A stretch of DNA of 16,438 nt from Proteobacteria bacterium UBA2133 (GTDB lineage: Bacteria; Pseudomonadota; Gammaproteobacteria; Arenicellales; UBA868). Made by a program: the position numbers and the translations under genes. The DNA lies in the NCBI GenBank assembly GCA_002327725.1, contig DCXP01000051.1, positions 1 through 16,438 on the forward strand, written 5' to 3'. Below are positions 14,050 to 16,438 of the stretch, piece after piece. How positions within the stretch are numbered: position 1 is the stretch's first letter; the number at the start of each line of letters is the position of its first letter. Under the pieces are notes generated by a model, which saw only the letters and a program-made list of their open reading frames with translations, did no database searches and had not been told where the DNA came from.

Positions 14050-14769
14050 TTAGGTTGAGCCGGCACCCAGATAGGCCCGCTGGATAACTTCATCCTGCTG
14101 CATCTCCTGGGGATTGCCATTGAAAGTTACCTTTCCTCCCTCCAGCAGGTAGATACGGTGAGCAACCTTGAGCGCCATTCGGGCATTTTGCTCAACCAGC
14201 AGGATACTGACGCCCTCCTTATTCAGTAAGCTGATGATGCCGAAAATCTCCTCGACTATGATAGGTGCAAGCCCCAAAGACGGCTCATCCATCATCAGAA
14301 TCTTGGGCCGTGCCATCAGAGCACGACCAATGGCAAGCATTTGCTGCTCGCCACCAGAAAGTGTACCCCCAGACTGAGCGCTTCTTTCTTTTAGCTGGGG
14401 AAAGCGCTCATAAATTCCTTTCAGATCGGCATTTATTGCCGGCTGATCCTTACGTGGCCTGGCGAACGCCCCGGCAATAAGATTTTCCTCTACCGACATC
14501 TGCGGAAAGATTAACCGATTTTCCGGCACCAGGGCGACGCCTTTGCGGACAATGCCAGCAGCCGACAGATTTGTAAGGTTGTCCTTTTCTAACGTAATAC
14601 TGCCGCTATGGGAATTGAGAATCCCGGCAATAGTGAACAAGGTCGTAGTCTTGCCGGCTCCGTTAGGCCCGAGCAAGCAGGTTACCTGTCCCTCGCGGGC
14701 CTCGAGATTCAACCCTTTGAGTGCTTCGATCGCGCCATAACGCGTCACGATGTTGTCGACTTTCAACAT
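14050..14769 (-). CDS. livF: HAAT-family ABC transporter ATP-binding protein, LivF type (cassette 2)
   Basis: This 239-residue nucleotide-binding subunit has Walker A GPNGAGKT (34-41), the VPENRLIF region (81-88), signature LSGGE (137-141) followed by QQMLAIGRAL, Walker B ILMMDEP with D161, and LLVEQN. All catalytic motifs are intact. It is similar in plan but clearly different in sequence from LivF1, so the two copies are not a recent duplication. It starts 6 bp after the livG2 stop and is followed by livH1 31 bp later, which places both cassettes in one transcription unit. Substrate unknown. Confidence 0.93.
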   Translation of the reverse strand: MLKVDNIVTRYGAIEALKGLNLEAREGQVTCLLGPNGAGKTTTLFTIAGILNSHSGSITLEKDNLTNLSAAGIVRKGVALVPENRLIFPQMSVEENLIAGAFARPRKDQPAINADLKGIYERFPQLKERSAQSGGTLSGGEQQMLAIGRALMARPKILMMDEPSLGLAPIIVEEIFGIISLLNKEGVSILLVEQNARMALKVAHRIYLLEGGKVTFNGNPQEMQQDEVIQRAYLGAGST

Positions 14770-14775
14770 GGCGTG

Positions 14776-15528
14776 TTAATCATCATCAGACTGGCCAAGG
14801 TAGGCCTCCTGGACGGATTTATTTTCCTGGATAGCGGCCGGTTCACCCTCGGCAATCTTGGAGCCGAAATTCAATACCGCGATGCGGTCGGTAATTCCCA
14901 TAACTAAATCCATCACATGCTCAATCAGGATGATCGTCATTCCCTGCTGGCGAAGCTGGCGTATTCTCCTATCAAGATCCCGGATTTCATCATGATTCAT
15001 CCCAGCTGCTGGCTCGTCCAGAAGCAGCAGGCTGGGCTTGGTCGCAGCAGCACGTGCCAGTTCCAGGCGACGCTGTTCTCCAAAGGCGAGATTTGACGCG
15101 AGTTCATCGCCTTTATCGGCTAAACCGGAAAATTCCAGCATGGCATCGATTTCATTTTTGACCGGGCCGCTCTTGCGAAACCAGCGATAAGAAATTCCTT
15201 CGGCACGGGTATCTTCTGCCGAGTTGCGGGCAACCCACAGGTTCTGCCAGACGGTAAGGCCCGGGAAAAGACGGATATTCTGGAAGGTGCGGGCGACGCC
15301 CGCTTTCACTCGGGCATGGGGCGATAACTTTGAAAGAGACTGCCCTTGAAAGATAATCTCACCAGCTGTAGCCGGGAAAACTCCGGAAATCAGGTTCACC
15401 AGGGTACTTTTCCCGGAACCATTGGGCCCAATCACGCCGATAATATCACCCGCATTGACCGCTAGATCCAACTCCCTGACAGCCTTAACCCCGCCGAAAT
15501 TCTTTGAAAGGGATTTAACTTCTAGCAT
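14776..15528 (-). CDS. livG: HAAT-family ABC transporter ATP-binding protein, LivG type (cassette 2)
   Basis: This 250-residue nucleotide-binding subunit has Walker A GPNGSGKS (34-41), Q-loop TFQNIR with Q83, signature LAFGEQRRLE (147-156, the normal LivG form), Walker B LLLLDEPAAG with D171, and H-loop IEHVMDL. Motif positions match LivG1 residue for residue, which makes the loss of the signature in LivG1 stand out. It ends in an acidic DDD tail. The ATG at 15528 has a G-rich GGGGG about 11 nt upstream. The gap to the upstream livM2 stop is 70 bp, the widest inside the transporter run. Confidence 0.94.
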   Translation of the reverse strand: MLEVKSLSKNFGGVKAVRELDLAVNAGDIIGVIGPNGSGKSTLVNLISGVFPATAGEIIFQGQSLSKLSPHARVKAGVARTFQNIRLFPGLTVWQNLWVARNSAEDTRAEGISYRWFRKSGPVKNEIDAMLEFSGLADKGDELASNLAFGEQRRLELARAAATKPSLLLLDEPAAGMNHDEIRDLDRRIRQLRQQGMTIILIEHVMDLVMGITDRIAVLNFGSKIAEGEPAAIQENKSVQEAYLGQSDDD

Positions 15529-15598
15529 TGCAGTTCAAACCCCCGCTGGTGACGGTGGGCCGCGCCCAAACAGCACCCAAAAGTCGCACGATCGCGCA

Positions 15599-16438
15599 TC
15601 ATGATAGACGACGAGAAAAACGCAGCCTAAGCGTGTTTTTGATCCATCGAAGCATCTGGCTATCGAAAAGACCACGGGGTTTGACGTTCATCACAACGAC
15701 GATCAAGGCGCCAAATAACAGCATCCGCCAATCACCCAGAAACCGCAGGCCTTCGACCAATAGACCCTGGATAAATATAACGGCAACCAGTGTGCCAAAG
15801 ACATTCGACATGCCACCGAGGATTGGATAGGCAATGGCAAATGTTGCTAACAGCACCGTAAAGGCATGCTGGTCGAGCATCGTTATCTGGTGGGCATACA
15901 GGCTGCCCCCAAGACCCGCGATAACACCGCCTGCCGTCATCGCCGCCACCTTAACAACCGTTACATCAATCCCAACAGTGCCTGCAGCCAGCTCGTCATC
16001 GCCCACCGCTCGAAGGACAGCACCGGATCGGGTCTGGTCGGCCCACCAGATAAGCGCCATCACAATAATGACAAATATCCAGATCAGTGAGGTTACCTCC
16101 CAACTGGTCCAGCCATGCTCGGCGAAATAACGAATCTCGGAGAACCCCATAGTGCCGTCCGGTCCCACCTCAACACCATCTTGAGTAACACGCCACCTGA
16201 AGTTGTGAAAAAACAGTCTGACAAACTCACCAAAAGCAAGCGTTGCCACGACCAACATAAGACCTCGAACCCGAAGTGCGGGAAATCCGACCAGAAATGC
16301 CAGGAATCCGGTAATCAGCATCGCTAGCCCGATTGCCGGCAGTATGCTCCACCCGAAAATCACGGTCAGAACCGAAGCGCTATAGGCCCCAACTGCAAAA
16401 AACCCTGCTTGGGCCATAGACAACTGCCCGGTCAGTAA
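15599..16438 (-). CDS. livM: HAAT-family ABC transporter permease, LivM type, N-terminus missing at window edge (cassette 2)
   Basis: The frame is open to the right-hand end of the window, giving the last 280 residues of a LivM-type permease. There is an in-frame TTG at 16423 and an ATG at 16417, but the sequence before them (LLTGQLSMAQAGFFAVGAY) is normal LivM, so the true start lies beyond the window. Later features are VRGLMLVVATLAFGEFVRLFF, the GPDGTMGFSEIRYF loop, the coupling segment VIAGLGGSLYAHQ, and NVKPRGLFDS near the C-terminus. It is followed by livG2 after 70 bp. A LivH partner and a periplasmic binding protein would be expected just outside the window. Confidence 0.92.
   Translation of the reverse strand, partial: LLTGQLSMAQAGFFAVGAYSASVLTVIFGWSILPAIGLAMLITGFLAFLVGFPALRVRGLMLVVATLAFGEFVRLFFHNFRWRVTQDGVEVGPDGTMGFSEIRYFAEHGWTSWEVTSLIWIFVIIVMALIWWADQTRSGAVLRAVGDDELAAGTVGIDVTVVKVAAMTAGGVIAGLGGSLYAHQITMLDQHAFTVLLATFAIAYPILGGMSNVFGTLVAVIFIQGLLVEGLRFLGDWRMLLFGALIVVVMNVKPRGLFDSQMLRWIKNTLRLRFSRRLS

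Noticed and set aside
1..16438. Mobile elements, prophage, CRISPR arrays, toxin-antitoxin or defence genes
   Set aside because: No transposase or integrase motifs, terminal repeats, spaced repeat arrays or small paired genes were seen on either strand; the content is housekeeping and transport.

Overview
The window looks like chromosomal DNA of a gammaproteobacterium. It opens with the 5' end of a 16S rRNA gene on the minus strand, preceded by an rrn promoter and a leader with an E. coli-like boxA. The next genes (tyrS, an M23 peptidase, anmK, erpA, argC) follow an order I recall from Pseudomonas and its relatives. DNA is moderately GC-rich, and almost all reading frames are intact and densely packed. 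I see no phage, insertion sequence, CRISPR array or tRNA gene.

Layout. (1) 1-635: partial 16S rRNA (minus) with leader and promoter. (2) 635-5427: tyrS (minus) is divergent from an M23/LysM-type cell-wall peptidase and anmK (both plus). anmK converges on erpA (minus). (3) 5089-7669: a minus-strand run transcribed in the order AmrS-like radical SAM enzyme, argC, erpA. (4) 7765-10578: plus-strand genes for a YbaK/ProX-type editing protein, a glutathione S-transferase and an AMP-forming acyl-CoA ligase. (5) 10737-16438: a compact minus-strand run of seven branched-chain amino acid family (HAAT) ABC transporter genes. It reads livM2 (cut by the window edge), livG2, livF2, livH1, livM1, livG1, livF1, so it is one complete four-gene cassette behind most of another.

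How they may work together. The peptidase and AnmK both deal with peptidoglycan turnover. ErpA is an Fe-S carrier encoded in line with an enzyme that needs a 4Fe-4S cluster. TyrRS and the editing protein serve translation. The two HAAT cassettes converge on the CoA ligase/GST pair, which allows, without proving, import of carboxylates or hydrophobic amino acids followed by CoA activation. No substrate-binding protein lies inside the window.

Points most worth a second look are the ABC signature lost in LivG1, the cysteine-rich C-terminus of the radical SAM enzyme, which lacks AMMECR1/Memo partners nearby, the doubled transporter cassette, and two small dyads beside the ybaK-like gene. Nothing here is clearly a new system; most genes are ordinary housekeeping or transport genes.
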